NCBI GenBank assembly: GCA_015350385.1 | Contig: WNKI01000001.1 | Location: 5,676,476-5,740,475, forward strand | Source: Aculops lycopersici | Taxonomy: Eukaryota; Arthropoda; Arachnida; Trombidiformes; Eriophyidae | Length of the DNA: 64,000 bases | Direction of reading: 5' to 3' | Shown here: piece after piece, positions 32,901 through 41,800 of the stretch | How the letters are laid out: each line of letters starts with the position of its first letter | Numbering within the stretch: the first letter of the stretch is position 1 | Made by a program: the position numbers and the translations under genes | The notes under the pieces: model-generated | What the model was told of the DNA's origin: nothing | Database searches by the model: none | What the model saw: the letters and a program-made list of their open reading frames with translations, nothing else

Positions 32901-34233
32901 TTTTGTTTTCTGGGTTTCCCTGCACGAGATGGTCGTTTTTACCTGGCACGGGAGCTATCGAGTTGAAAGAGATTTGATGACCGAGGAATACCACTGAGGA
33001 TTTCAGGAACTCACACTTGCTCTTTTTGAGCTTAACTCGGTAATTTCTACACTTATCTAATGCCCATTTTAGGTTGCATAATAGCTCCTCCTCTGTTCTA
33101 CCGAATACTAGTATATCGTCTACATAAATGACGCATCTTGTATATAGTCCCTCCTCGAAAATTCCGTTCATTGTTCGTTGGAACTTCGCTGGTGAATTGG
33201 TGAAACCAAATGGACACCTCTTAAACTGGAAAGACCCGAAGTCCGTGATGAAGGCAGTCCTCTCTCTATGTTCTGGCAAAACTTCTATCTGGAAAAATCC
33301 TTCTGTACAATCCATCGCCGCAAAGTACTTAGCTCCTCTGAGCGCATGAAATAGATCTGATAATTGTGGCATTGGATAATTGTCCTTCTTCGCGATTGCG
33401 TTCAGCGGTATAAAGTTAACCACTAATCTTGACTTTCCATTCTTCTTGGGGACTAGTCTAGCGTTGCAAGAATACTCTGAGGTCGATTTTTCAATGATTC
33501 CGTTGTTGATTAATGTCGTTATTTGTTTGTGCATTTCTATTTTGTCTTCGATCGAATTCCTCCGGAGTTTCACTTTGATAGGTTTGTTTGTCGTCAGCGG
33601 GATCGACATAGGTTCTGTAAGAATGGCCCCTTCAGCTGCTTCAGCAAATACATCGGAGTAAGAGTGTAGTAGGGTGTTTAATTGTTTGTTTTCGGACTTA
33701 TCTACCTCCATATGTTTCTGTTTGTCGCAAGTGATCGCAGCTAATGATAGTAGGGACTCTTTACCGATTGTTCTACTACCTATTTTGGCGGTCATTATGC
33801 CATCGATGGGCGATACCGAGATACCGAGTTTCTTGATAAGATCCAATCCGATGATGGCATCGTGTCCCATGAGGTCTCTACGCTTCGGCATGACATAGAA
33901 CATCCAAATTAGCTCCTCGTAATCTGAATTGGTCGGTTTGGTTCGAAGGCTTACCATAGAACTTAGATCTACAATGGTGTCGTTGGCTACTTTGACTCTA
34001 CGGCCGGTGGTAAGGACTCCGTCTGCTTTTACTCTCATTAATGCACCTAACTGTGGTACAAAAGATGCAGTGGCTCCAGTATCTATGATCACTGAGCTTG
34101 CTCCTCCGTCTAGGTCAAACTTTGAAATGATGAGGCCTTGTTGCATACCAATACATGAGATTGATAAGCTGGGCTCCTCGTCGCCTCGCTCTCGAGTCGC
34201 CCCTTTTAGTTTAAATCGTTCACCAGTGGGCAA
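29944..34233 (-). CDS. pol: Retrotransposon Pol polyprotein (PR-RT-degenerate RH-second RNase H-IN)
   Basis: An open frame of 1,429 codons overlaps Gag by 28 bases in the -1 frame. It lacks an ATG at its start, so a Gag-Pol fusion by frameshifting is expected. In order: aspartic protease with DTGA near residue 52; reverse transcriptase with the YVDD active site near 370; a Ty3-type RNase H remnant in which the usual first Asp and the TDH-type motif read HTS and TTC; a second, cellular-type RNase H from about 635 with TDGACNGNG, AEVTAAI, TDSKYV and VDRMAK; integrase with an HHCC zinc-binding block near 850-895 (ends CAVCQ) and DDE catalytic residues in HIDIVGP, SDNGPQF and MDERFN; then a GPY/F-like segment (KFSGQYYGP) and a Pro/Ser/acidic tail of about 190 residues. 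No stop or frameshift interrupts it. Confidence 0.95.
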   Translation of the reverse strand: MPTGERFKLKGATRERGDEEPSLSISCIGMQQGLIISKFDLDGGASSVIIDTGATASFVPQLGALMRVKADGVLTTGRRVKVANDTIVDLSSMVSLRTKPTNSDYEELIWMFYVMPKRRDLMGHDAIIGLDLIKKLGISVSPIDGIMTAKIGSRTIGKESLLSLAAITCDKQKHMEVDKSENKQLNTLLHSYSDVFAEAAEGAILTEPMSIPLTTNKPIKVKLRRNSIEDKIEMHKQITTLINNGIIEKSTSEYSCNARLVPKKNGKSRLVVNFIPLNAIAKKDNYPMPQLSDLFHALRGAKYFAAMDCTEGFFQIEVLPEHRERTAFITDFGSFQFKRCPFGFTNSPAKFQRTMNGIFEEGLYTRCVIYVDDILVFGRTEEELLCNLKWALDKCRNYRVKLKKSKCEFLKSSVVFLGHQISFNSIAPVPGKNDHLVQGNPENKTDVLSILGSLNHYSRFITDFPEKTREIRKLTKDGTDFKWTTEHQEQLKSLVAELETAKPQLIPDVYEPKILEVYIRHTSVETACLNQDGQLISRVGNVLSTSQYNYTPVEKTLLGLVYAYSKFSPFLKGEVTVKTTCKGLKPAIQARTRPERVERLLLLLPPDVTFNVETINTDPQEELMKDSDQPPDEVFYTDGACNGNGKPHCKASWAVLATQDRSLSASGLVEHHKPSNQVAEVTAAIKAMEIAKKNNLKRIVIITDSKYVSEPMNGRLESWMANGWKDHKNKPLNNEKILRQLESTRNGLEIQCFHVKGHGTDVNNIEVDRMAKEVIESSLAKCGSIASQPEIIQDGDEEIQQILSRLTDDERLASKYRLIEGRLYYFDHRQSAEGRNRLFVPSKYRKLMMELAHDDPIWGGHLGFRKTKQKLFKYFWPKMNGDIEGHIRSCAVCQEYKVPKGPLPGLLQPLPISYLFDRLHIDIVGPMQASMEGSRYIITAIDAFSRYAYARAAKSVSAIDIIRFLEEEVISRHGVPNKIVSDNGPQFISENLKIYVKKLGIQHSRTTDYHPQANGMDERFNGTLVKILRCYIAADQKNWDTRLMWALTTYNTTINDSTKFSPFNIVYGTEPRTPLTEEIRTSEDEEEAWNLTNSQPLHKEVREAARSNMEEAQQRQKSSYDKNSRPQDFNLFDMVMVKVKRGADGMSKKFSGQYYGPCMITRIIQHNEQPQAVEILDPTRFKLKRIPFQLLKHYDSRDEPNRGLDGKHLPGAVVIDASRDQDQLDSEPEAYDPPSPSLEAPVEVELSGQGVSTPQTPSRRPVNPTLLHTINEFPTPAKRLRRGCDSPGAEPGTSTPVMDGARVPHDVRGIGNMIEADLDESIMPSSITEHTNPDPSSATSDIAEAISNPNTETDCASNDPHGSQPYVDAATGCGDQEAYQTENKELEQLEPPNRSECNSPPIKQNEHIPPGNPVRSNQRLRRPPRRFSP

Positions 34234-35258
34234 TGTCTATTGAAATGAGCAGCTCCGCAATTCCAGCATGGACCAGGTGGTTTTCCATACTTTCGTTCGT
34301 ATTCTTTCTGCATCTGGGAATTACTCGGGCCACCTTTAGGTGTTTCGGGAGACTCTTTGTGGTTGTTTGGTCTATTTTGATAGCCATGACCGCGACCCTG
34401 AACTGGTCCCTCGTATCTGCGGTTTTGCTGAATTGGTTGTTGTGGCCGCTGATCGTTGAAGCTACGCGGCGGAAATCGGTATGGATCACGATTACGCTCT
34501 TTTGCTACTTTGATGGGCCCAATAGCTGCTACGGTTTCTGTTTTCTTATCCTGTATGAGTTCCTTAAGTTCCATCATTCGTTTAGCCAATTCGGCCGTGG
34601 TCAATACGTTACCGCTGTCTTCTCCGCTGTCGTAAGCGAGAATCCTTTCTTCTACCCTCTTGGCTAATTTGAACAGCCTGCCCAGGTCTTGGAAGTCAAT
34701 CCATTCGTCGTTGATAATGTTTAAACTTCGCTGGACCTTCCCTGGTAGGTTCATCTGTAATGCGATTATCACATCGGAGTCTCGAGCCGATTTATGAGCA
34801 CGCTTGTAGTATTCGGCGAAGCGTTCCATATAGGATAGTAGAGTTTCGTTATCCTTGTTGAATTTTAGCTTGGATAGTCGCTCCAAGTTCTTTCTTTCTA
34901 CATTGGAACTTTCGAATCTGGCGAGGAGAGCGGATTTAGTGCCTTTCCAGTCATTGTTGCTCAGGTATTGGCGCAGATTATCCTTGGCCCAGATTTTTGC
35001 TGAGCCTCCAAGACTCTTCCTTATCGCGAGACACTTGAGTTCGTCGTTCAAGGCTAGGGTAGCCATCTTGAATGAGCTAAGGAATTCGCGGACATCCTCG
35101 TTTGGTGACCCTTTGAACTCTGGAACGTTGAGATTGACCAGGGCAGAGGAAGCGTACTGGTTGATAGATTCTGCTAATTTTGCCATCGTGATATCGGCTA
35201 TAGTTGGGTTGTTTTCCGATGCCGTACTTCTAGAGGTTTCATGAGAATTGTCCGCCAT
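34206..35258 (-). CDS. gag: Retrotransposon Gag
   Basis: 350 codons starting at an ATG about 160 bases after the 5' LTR. The first two thirds form an alpha-helical capsid-like region of the Ty3/gypsy retrotransposon Gag type (blocks such as VPEFKGSPNEDVREFLSSF). A basic Arg/Gln-rich linker leads to one C-terminal zinc knuckle CWNCGAAHFNRHC, which has three rather than four residues before the His. The stop TAA follows the slippery heptamer directly, so most ribosomes should make Gag alone and a fraction Gag-Pol. Confidence 0.93.
   Translation of the reverse strand: MADNSHETSRSTASENNPTIADITMAKLAESINQYASSALVNLNVPEFKGSPNEDVREFLSSFKMATLALNDELKCLAIRKSLGGSAKIWAKDNLRQYLSNNDWKGTKSALLARFESSNVERKNLERLSKLKFNKDNETLLSYMERFAEYYKRAHKSARDSDVIIALQMNLPGKVQRSLNIINDEWIDFQDLGRLFKLAKRVEERILAYDSGEDSGNVLTTAELAKRMMELKELIQDKKTETVAAIGPIKVAKERNRDPYRFPPRSFNDQRPQQPIQQNRRYEGPVQGRGHGYQNRPNNHKESPETPKGGPSNSQMQKEYERKYGKPPGPCWNCGAAHFNRHCPLVNDLN
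34209..34215 (-). promoter_or_regulatory. -1 ribosomal frameshift site TTTAAAC
   Basis: On the minus strand the last Gag codons read T TTA AAC TAA, which matches the X XXY YYZ slippery pattern in exactly the right frame and is followed by the Gag stop. Slipping back one base continues into the Pol frame. I did not identify the downstream stimulatory structure. Confidence 0.85.
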
Positions 35259-35398
35259 TTTGGTTTGATTTCTGTGGTTCTGAATCAGGGATGTAGAATG
35301 CGTTATACTGTTTAAATGGTAATGGTTATAGTTATGGGTATTAGCGATGGTTATTGTGATGGTAATGTATATCTATGGTTATTTTAAGGTGATAGTTG

Positions 35399-35416
35399 AC
35401 CCGCCATTCGGCACCA
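35399..35416 (-). other. Primer-binding site candidate
   Basis: In the minus reading TGGTGCCGAATGGCGGGT begins five bases inside the 5' LTR. The leading TGG is complementary to the CCA end of a tRNA, as expected for the minus-strand primer. The tRNA identity cannot be told from the window. Confidence 0.7.
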
Positions 35417-35421
35417 AATTA

Positions 35422-35642
35422 TGTGGAGAAAGGTGGGAAGATAAATGCGCAAAAGTACAAGTTAACTAGACGTGTGCAAAAGTGAGACTGGTGCTTTTAT
35501 TGAGCGGCTTCTTCTATTTATGCGGGACTGTGGCGTGGTGCGGGACGAGTGGGCCGGCCGATGCAATCCGAGCTGAATCCGGTCCATGCCTGCGCGGGGA
35601 TTTCTGTGCGCTGCTGCGCGCTTCAAGTCGCAGAGCGCCACA
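35422..35642 (-). repeat. LTR (5' LTR of the minus-strand element)
   Basis: A 221-bp repeat identical to 27588-27808. The TATA-like element lies at 35514-35522 and the AATAAA signal at 35496-35501 (minus reading). It directs transcription of Gag-Pol. Confidence 0.96.
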
Positions 35643-35646
35643 CTGG
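35643..35646. repeat. Target-site duplication, right copy (CTGG)
   Basis: It matches the CTGG at 27584-27587 on the other side of the element. Confidence 0.8.
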
Positions 35647-35651
35647 TCGTG

Positions 35652-35657
35652 TTTATT
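35652..35657 (-). terminator. Poly(A) signal of caspase gene
   Basis: AATAAA on the minus strand about 200 bases past the caspase stop and only nine bases before the retrotransposon flank. RNA cleavage 10-30 bases downstream would now fall at the target site or inside the LTR. Confidence 0.6.
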
Positions 35658-35859
35658 GTTAGTTGAAAAATAACTCCATGTTGCTTAAAGCTCTTGAGAA
35701 AGCTAATTTTTTTGATTGTGTCCATGTAATTGTCGAATTTGTATTGAAATGAGTCTGATATAATGATAATGATGATAAACTTATTAATTTCTGTGTTCAT
35801 ATGTCAATTAGTGATCTCTCTGTGCTGGTATTTTCTATTTGTGATTCACAGTATTTTTG

Positions 35860-37167
35860 TTATTCAACGAGTCCGGGGTTAAAGTACAAGTTTCGATCGA
35901 ATCCAATAGATGTTATCTCCAAAACTTGCTTGTGTCCATCCACGGACTTGCATCTTCTCACATCGCGACTAACCATATTGAATATCTCAATTAAATGTTT
36001 CCTATGCGCCTCCCTTTGGAGATGAAAAGCTAGTGAAGCTCCTAACCAGGAGCCCTCTTCCTCATTTCGCGTGCTAACGTAGCCAGTTGGACAGGAGAAA
36101 CACAAAATCATGTCTGTCCTCGTGGGATTTCCATTTTTGTCCAACTCCGACCATCTCGATATCTTAGGTGACTCCGAGTTGAGTGACGGTATTTGTGAGG
36201 GTTGTGTCTGTTGTGTATCCGGTTGAGTAAAAAATGATTGCGTGTCTCGAACACCATAGTCCGCTAGGCGTCCGCGACAAGCTTGTATGATGAACATCTT
36301 TGGTTTATCCATCATCTTCTTGCATCGCTTGTTGTCGAAGTAAGTCAATATGTCATTTGTATCCACTTCAAGAAAATCTGTTCCAAAGATTCCACTCTCA
36401 GTTCCATGAGACAGGAGGATGACTACCAGTGCATCATGCTTCGATTCGCAACGTGCAGCCACTTGTCTAAATGTGGCTCTCATCTTTTCAGAAGTTAGAT
36501 TTCTTTTGCATTCAACGCTGAAACCTAGTTGCTTAAAGATCACCTTGAACCTATAGGCATCCATATCAGAACCCTTGCGAGTTGGCAGGGATTCCATCTC
36601 AAAGTCTATGTTGTTGATTATCAGACAGATGCCTCGATTTTTTGATCTCATGCGATAATCATCGACTTTGTCTCTATGCCAAACCGTTGCCTTTTCCACC
36701 TCAAATCCATTGAATATCCCAAAATGACAGATGTCGCCATTTTTTAATTTCGCTTGTTGATGTTGTTGGTCGTCTCTCTGTCGTAGTTGTTCTGGTTCGG
36801 TTGTTATAAAATCTGTATGATCGTTACTATTATTGTTGTGAGTGTGATTGTTATTGTTGTTGTGATTTGCTGTTCTAGTGGAAGAATTTGTGGTTGCTGT
36901 TGATGCTGCCATCTTAGCAGACGCTGTTGATGAGATTATATGGTTGCTATTGATTATCATGTTATTGTCGTTGCCAGATGATGTGTTTGGTTGGGATTGG
37001 GCGTTTGGTGGATGTATGTGACGATCGTGTTCCTGACGCTTGCGGTTTGGATCATTGACGGATTCCGACATGGACGACGGCGATATCTCCATGAGTCGTC
37101 TCTTGTCCTTGATGTAGTGAACATTGACATTCGAAGGCGCCAGTCTTGCCTCAAGTGTAGTGGTCAT
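35860..37167 (-). CDS. Caspase with long Asn/His-rich prodomain
   Basis: A single-exon gene of 435 residues. The caspase domain runs from about 165 to 432. The catalytic His is H254 in LLSHGTESG and the catalytic Cys is C297 in QACRG. The Arg residues that bind the P1 Asp are near R197 and R367 (YVSTRN). The large subunit ends before a Gln/Ser/Pro-rich linker (about 310-350) with Asp residues that could be processed, and the small subunit contains EEGSWLGASL. This arrangement and the FGTDFLEVD segment resemble executioner caspases of the caspase-3/7/Drice group. The first 150 residues are Asn, His, Thr and Ser-rich and show no CARD or DED that I can see, so the prodomain is unusually long for an executioner. 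Upstream GIGYF is divergent; the retrotransposon sits just past its poly(A) signal. Confidence 0.92.
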   Translation of the reverse strand: MTTTLEARLAPSNVNVHYIKDKRRLMEISPSSMSESVNDPNRKRQEHDRHIHPPNAQSQPNTSSGNDNNMIINSNHIISSTASAKMAASTATTNSSTRTANHNNNNNHTHNNNSNDHTDFITTEPEQLRQRDDQQHQQAKLKNGDICHFGIFNGFEVEKATVWHRDKVDDYRMRSKNRGICLIINNIDFEMESLPTRKGSDMDAYRFKVIFKQLGFSVECKRNLTSEKMRATFRQVAARCESKHDALVVILLSHGTESGIFGTDFLEVDTNDILTYFDNKRCKKMMDKPKMFIIQACRGRLADYGVRDTQSFFTQPDTQQTQPSQIPSLNSESPKISRWSELDKNGNPTRTDMILCFSCPTGYVSTRNEEEGSWLGASLAFHLQREAHRKHLIEIFNMVSRDVRRCKSVDGHKQVLEITSIGFDRNLYFNPGLVE

Positions 37168-38581
37168 GATCCTGGCGCTGCTTTGTTTTGGTTTGTTCGC
37201 TTTGGTTAGTGTAGGTTATCTTGATTTGGCAGACGAGAAACTTGTTGTTTTTTCCCTCCTCTCAATCACGGTCGGTTGGATGGCATCAACAAGTTGTTGT
37301 TTAATAATCTCCTTGACTAGTGTTCTGATATTTGCTCAGGTAAACAATAGATTGTTGCTCATGCATTAGCGACCGTGGCGAGTCTAGCGATTTCTATCGC
37401 TCCTAGTGGATATTATCTTGGTAACTAACTACATGTAATGCATGTGACTGCCGCTGGTCAGTTGGATGTAAATGTGGAAATGGACACTTGAAAATAAAGC
37501 TGCTCTCTTGGGGATAATAAATTCGAATAAAAGAATCGAGCAGGTGGTTGGAGCTCTTCTTGTTAGAGTTGCTGTGTTGTCTTTTTGTGGCATACAGAGC
37601 AGAAATAGAACCATAAAGGAGCGATCACAGTTTGTGGGAAGAGGGGATAAAATTTCAGGGATCACATCAGTGAGTGCAATTGAGACCTCAAGCGGGGTGC
37701 GGGGGGAAAATTGGGTTCAACAGTGCAGAGAGGGAAATTAAAGTGATCGATTGGACAGTTTGAAGTGTAGTGGCACTTTTTGTCCGATTTGGTTAGTGCG
37801 CGCGTGCTATCATTTGGGATTGGACCGGCAACAGCCGCCAGAACCCAACGGCAAGTGTGACTTCTTCTCCTTCTCCCCAAAACTTGTACGCGCAAATCTC
37901 CTGTTGCTGTCGAGGATTTTGTTGTTGATGTTATTGGTGTTGGTGGTTTGGGTGGTTTCAGTGATGTTGTTGTTGTTGCTTTAACAAAATCTGCCTGGGG
38001 CCCAATGAGAAGCTGGGGCTAAGAGTTTATGTAGTTGACGACGTGCGCAAGTTTGGGGGATTTGCATCTTGCAAACATTGAGGCAGCCTTGTTTTTCTCA
38101 CATACACGCATTCAAAACCCCTGAAAACCCTGCGTGTTCAGCGGTGAGGCCGCAGCGCGCAAAAAACTGGCCGAGAAATTTGTTCACAGTGGTCTGCTGT
38201 CCCTGAAAATATACACTGGCAGCGGCAGCAAAAAGTGAGTCCAAAGCCAGAGAGAGACACAGAGACAGACAGACAGACAGACGGACAGACTTTCTGGACG
38301 AATGCAAACTTTTGCATTGCTCTGCTTGTGCGAGTCGGCCGCCAACACCGCCACCTCCACCTCCAATCGGATCGGCCAGCCAGCACACATAGACACAAAC
38401 GGACGGACAGACAGGCACACAATGTGAACTGCGGCGCTTGATGTTGTTGTTGTTGTTGTTGTTGCGGCTGCCTTCGTCGTCGTCGCATTTGACTCGCTGC
38501 AGTTTCTGCTGATTCTGTGTGCAGTGGTTGCTTTTGCAGTTTGCTCACTACCACTGGCTATGTGGTGCTGGCGCTCGATGC

Positions 38582-38614
<33 letters not shown>

Positions 38615-38887
38615 AAACGACGTTTAGGAAACTACACATACACACATTTGCATTGCATTGCACTGAACTGCACCACTTTATTATTATTATTATCATTATT
38701 ACTAATACCACTCCCGATTTCACTATCATTGATAAACATAACTATCAACCGATATTAATTACAAACAAAAATCACAACGTCAAACAATACAACATAACAT
38801 TATTACTGTCATTATTACTATTATTATAACCTCTAGTATCATTATAACATCACCACAACCACCACCACCACCACTATCCTCATCATC
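37168..38887. other. Divergent promoter region, caspase / GIGYF
   Basis: About 1.7 kb between two divergent starts. The half near GIGYF carries microsatellites: CAGA/GGAC near 38,255-38,300, GTT near 38,440-38,465, GCT near 38,580-38,615 and TTA/CAC runs near 38,675-38,880. These probably lie in the GIGYF leader. No conserved frame is evident. Confidence 0.6.
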
Positions 38888-41800
38888 ATGTCGGGCACTA
38901 TCATGAAATTTGGCCCCCAATGGATCAGGACGCTAACTGATGGTGCAGCTCCAAATCCGACCACCACCTCAACCACCACCAACAACAACAATCCCACATC
39001 GAACGCCTCGGCTTCGGTGGCGGCTGTTGTCGCAAACAACATTAGCAACAGCAGTAGTGGAAGTAATCTAAATAATCTGGCCAACATTGGCAACCATCAT
39101 CATCATCACCATCGCAGCAGCATCAATAGTAATAACTCCATTGGAAATAATCATCATCATAACAACATAAACTCCTCCACCAATGCAAACTCATCGTCGC
39201 TCCCTAGCAATAATAAATGCAAACTACCCGATTATAGATATGGACGCGAAGAGATGCTTGCCTTATTTGAGGCTGACATGGAGCCACCCGAGGAGCTTAA
39301 AAAGTACACTGGTTTATATGTTGAAAAACCCCGAATGCCAATGGCGATGACTCAAATGACTGAAGATGAAATCAAGCTGAGTACCAAAAATTGGAACTCA
39401 GAAGTAGTGCTTAGATCGTCCAGCAAGGCAGCTGGCGGAGTACAAGTGCCTGGTGGTACCACCGGGATTGCTGGAGGCCCGGGCACAGGCACTGTCGGCG
39501 GAGGCGGTCGTGATCCGGGATCGCTTGGTGTAATGGGTGATCGTGATAGTAGGCAAATGTCTGAACGAGGAAACGCATCTAGCGGCATGACGGCTGCTGG
39601 AATTCTATCATCGAGTCCTCGCGGACCACCAGGTTCTCTGGCGCGCATACCTCTAGAGCAAAGAGGTTTGTTATCATCACTAGGAGCAAGGCCATCTGGT
39701 ATACGAAATTTAATTGGTCGCAATCCGAATTTGTATATGAGATCTCAGTCACACGATGAGGATGGAGCTGAGGGTGACGGCACCACGACCGGGGCAACCG
39801 CAGGTGGCTTTGAGACTCGCTTTGGTGCTGGCCTACCTGGTCAGCCTAGACAACCAAATTCATTGAGGGCTCGTTTTGAGAATAGTAGTCGAGTTCCTGC
39901 TGGAGTTAGTGGTGGTGCTGCCGCTGGAGGCACTAAAACAATTGATATCAAGACTGGTAACCCAATTGATGGTGAACCGGGTAGCGAGCAGCGTAGAAGT
40001 GTATTTGATAGACCATTGCCAGCAAGCAAGTATGGCACAAGTGCAGAAGATAGATCGATACGTAAAGATATAAATGGAAGGCCAATCCAGGCCAACGATT
40101 GGCGCTCGCGTGAATGGTCCGGAGCTCCAGATGGACGTGGGCCAAAGATGACCTCCGAAGATAGGTCATGGCGTTCCACTCGCAGTGGTGCACCAACCGA
40201 TGATTGGCGTAGCAACAATAATTCAACCAACGCACCCTCGTCTTGGTACACGAAAGCCGATGATCAGCGCAACAGTGTGCGTGGACCCGGACCACAAAAT
40301 CAAGAAAATCTCAATCCAAGTTTTGGAGGAAAACCTGATCCCACTCGGAAACCCTCCGGTGAGGAGAGACAAGACGAAGATGGTCAGGATGGAACTTCCG
40401 GTAGACACCGACGTGATAGTTTGCCCGAATGGAGTATGGCAGATCCATTACCTGGCGATAAAATTGGTAGCTTCGATGCCAGTGGGGCATTCAGAGAAAC
40501 GGTTCGACCTACTTCAAACAATAACGCATCATCTATGTTTAACAGAACTGATGATGCAGGATTACACAGTAATCTACGCGAGGCTGCACAAAAGCAACAG
40601 CAACAACAAGGTAATCTCAATCCGGGTTTCAAACAAGGTAAACCTGAAGCGCAAACACGACCAGGAATAGCAACAACTAATCAACAAGAGAGACCAGGAC
40701 ATGACGAAGACGAGGACATCCTCGGAGCTTCATCTCGGCGTAGACGTGATAGTTTGCCAGAATGGAGCATGGCAGATCCATTATCTGGCGACAAAATTGG
40801 TAGCTTCGATGCATCTGGCGCTTTTCGAGAGACTGCTAGAGCAGGCAATGCTTTGTCCAACAAAGAAAGAAGCAATCAACAGCAACAGGAACAACCATCT
40901 ACCTTTGATATGAAGTCTGTCGCGGCGGCAGTAGATTCAACTTTTGATTCCAACCAACAACAGCAGCAGCAACAACAACAGAAACCGATCTTTCTGCCAT
41001 TCAACCATGAAGACTCACAACAGTGGTTTTATCGAGACACCCAGAGTGTTGTCCAAGGACCATTTTCAACAACTGAAATGTTTGAATGGTACAAGGCTGG
41101 ATACTTTGTGAAAGAGCTTCTTGTCCGTAGAGCTTGTGATGAAATTTTCTATCCATTGGGAGAAGTTATAAAAATGTGGGATCGTATACCATTCGCACCG
41201 ATTCCAATGAATGTACCACCTCCGCCACCAATTACAGGTCAGATGCTACTGCAATTCAGAGCTATGACCAAGCAGCTAGAATTGGCAACTTTATCGTCAC
41301 AAGGCCAAATCCCGCCAAACGCTTTTGGCTTGGCCCACCCAGGAGCCGCCACCGTGTTACTTCGGGAGCCAGCAGCCCTCTTACAACAGCAACAGCAGCA
41401 ACAAGTTCATCAGGTTTTAGCACCAACCTCATTGAGTCAAGTCTCAGTGACTAACTCGGAACAACAGCAAGCTGGTATTAGACAAATTCTTGAGGCTGCA
41501 AGACAACATGACCAGCAATCTTTAGTTCAGCAGCAGCAACAACAACAACAACAAAGGGCTGGACCTCAAGCCAATGCCGTTGATCAGAACGAGATGCAAA
41601 CCCAACTCCGCCAGCTACTTGCCCAGCTGAAAGATCGCGAGGGCTTCGCCAACTTGAATGCACAAGAGCAACAAGAAGTTCTAGTTAGACAATTTGTCGC
41701 TGCTAGAGGGGCGATGCCTGGAGTTGGCGGCTTGGCTCAAGACCGCGAGCAAGCTGCCATGTTACAACAAAGGGCCCAAATGATACCATTTTTACCATTC

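Larger units (their letters stand above)
27588..35642 (-). mobile_element. Complete Ty3/gypsy-type LTR retrotransposon with accessory PHD/chromo/Ulp1-like ORF
   Basis: An 8,055-bp element with identical 221-bp LTRs, each TGTGG...CCACA, bounded by a CTGG duplication. It is read leftward: LTR, primer-binding site, Gag, Pol in the -1 frame, a 448-bp structured spacer, a third ORF, polypurine tract, LTR. All ORFs are open. Pol order is protease, reverse transcriptase, RNase H, integrase, which places it in the Ty3/gypsy group. No envelope-like ORF with signal peptide and transmembrane anchor is seen. Identical LTRs and intact frames indicate a very recent insertion that may still be mobile. The window-wide octamer CAACAGGT is absent from it, as expected for DNA of separate origin. 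Confidence 0.96.
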
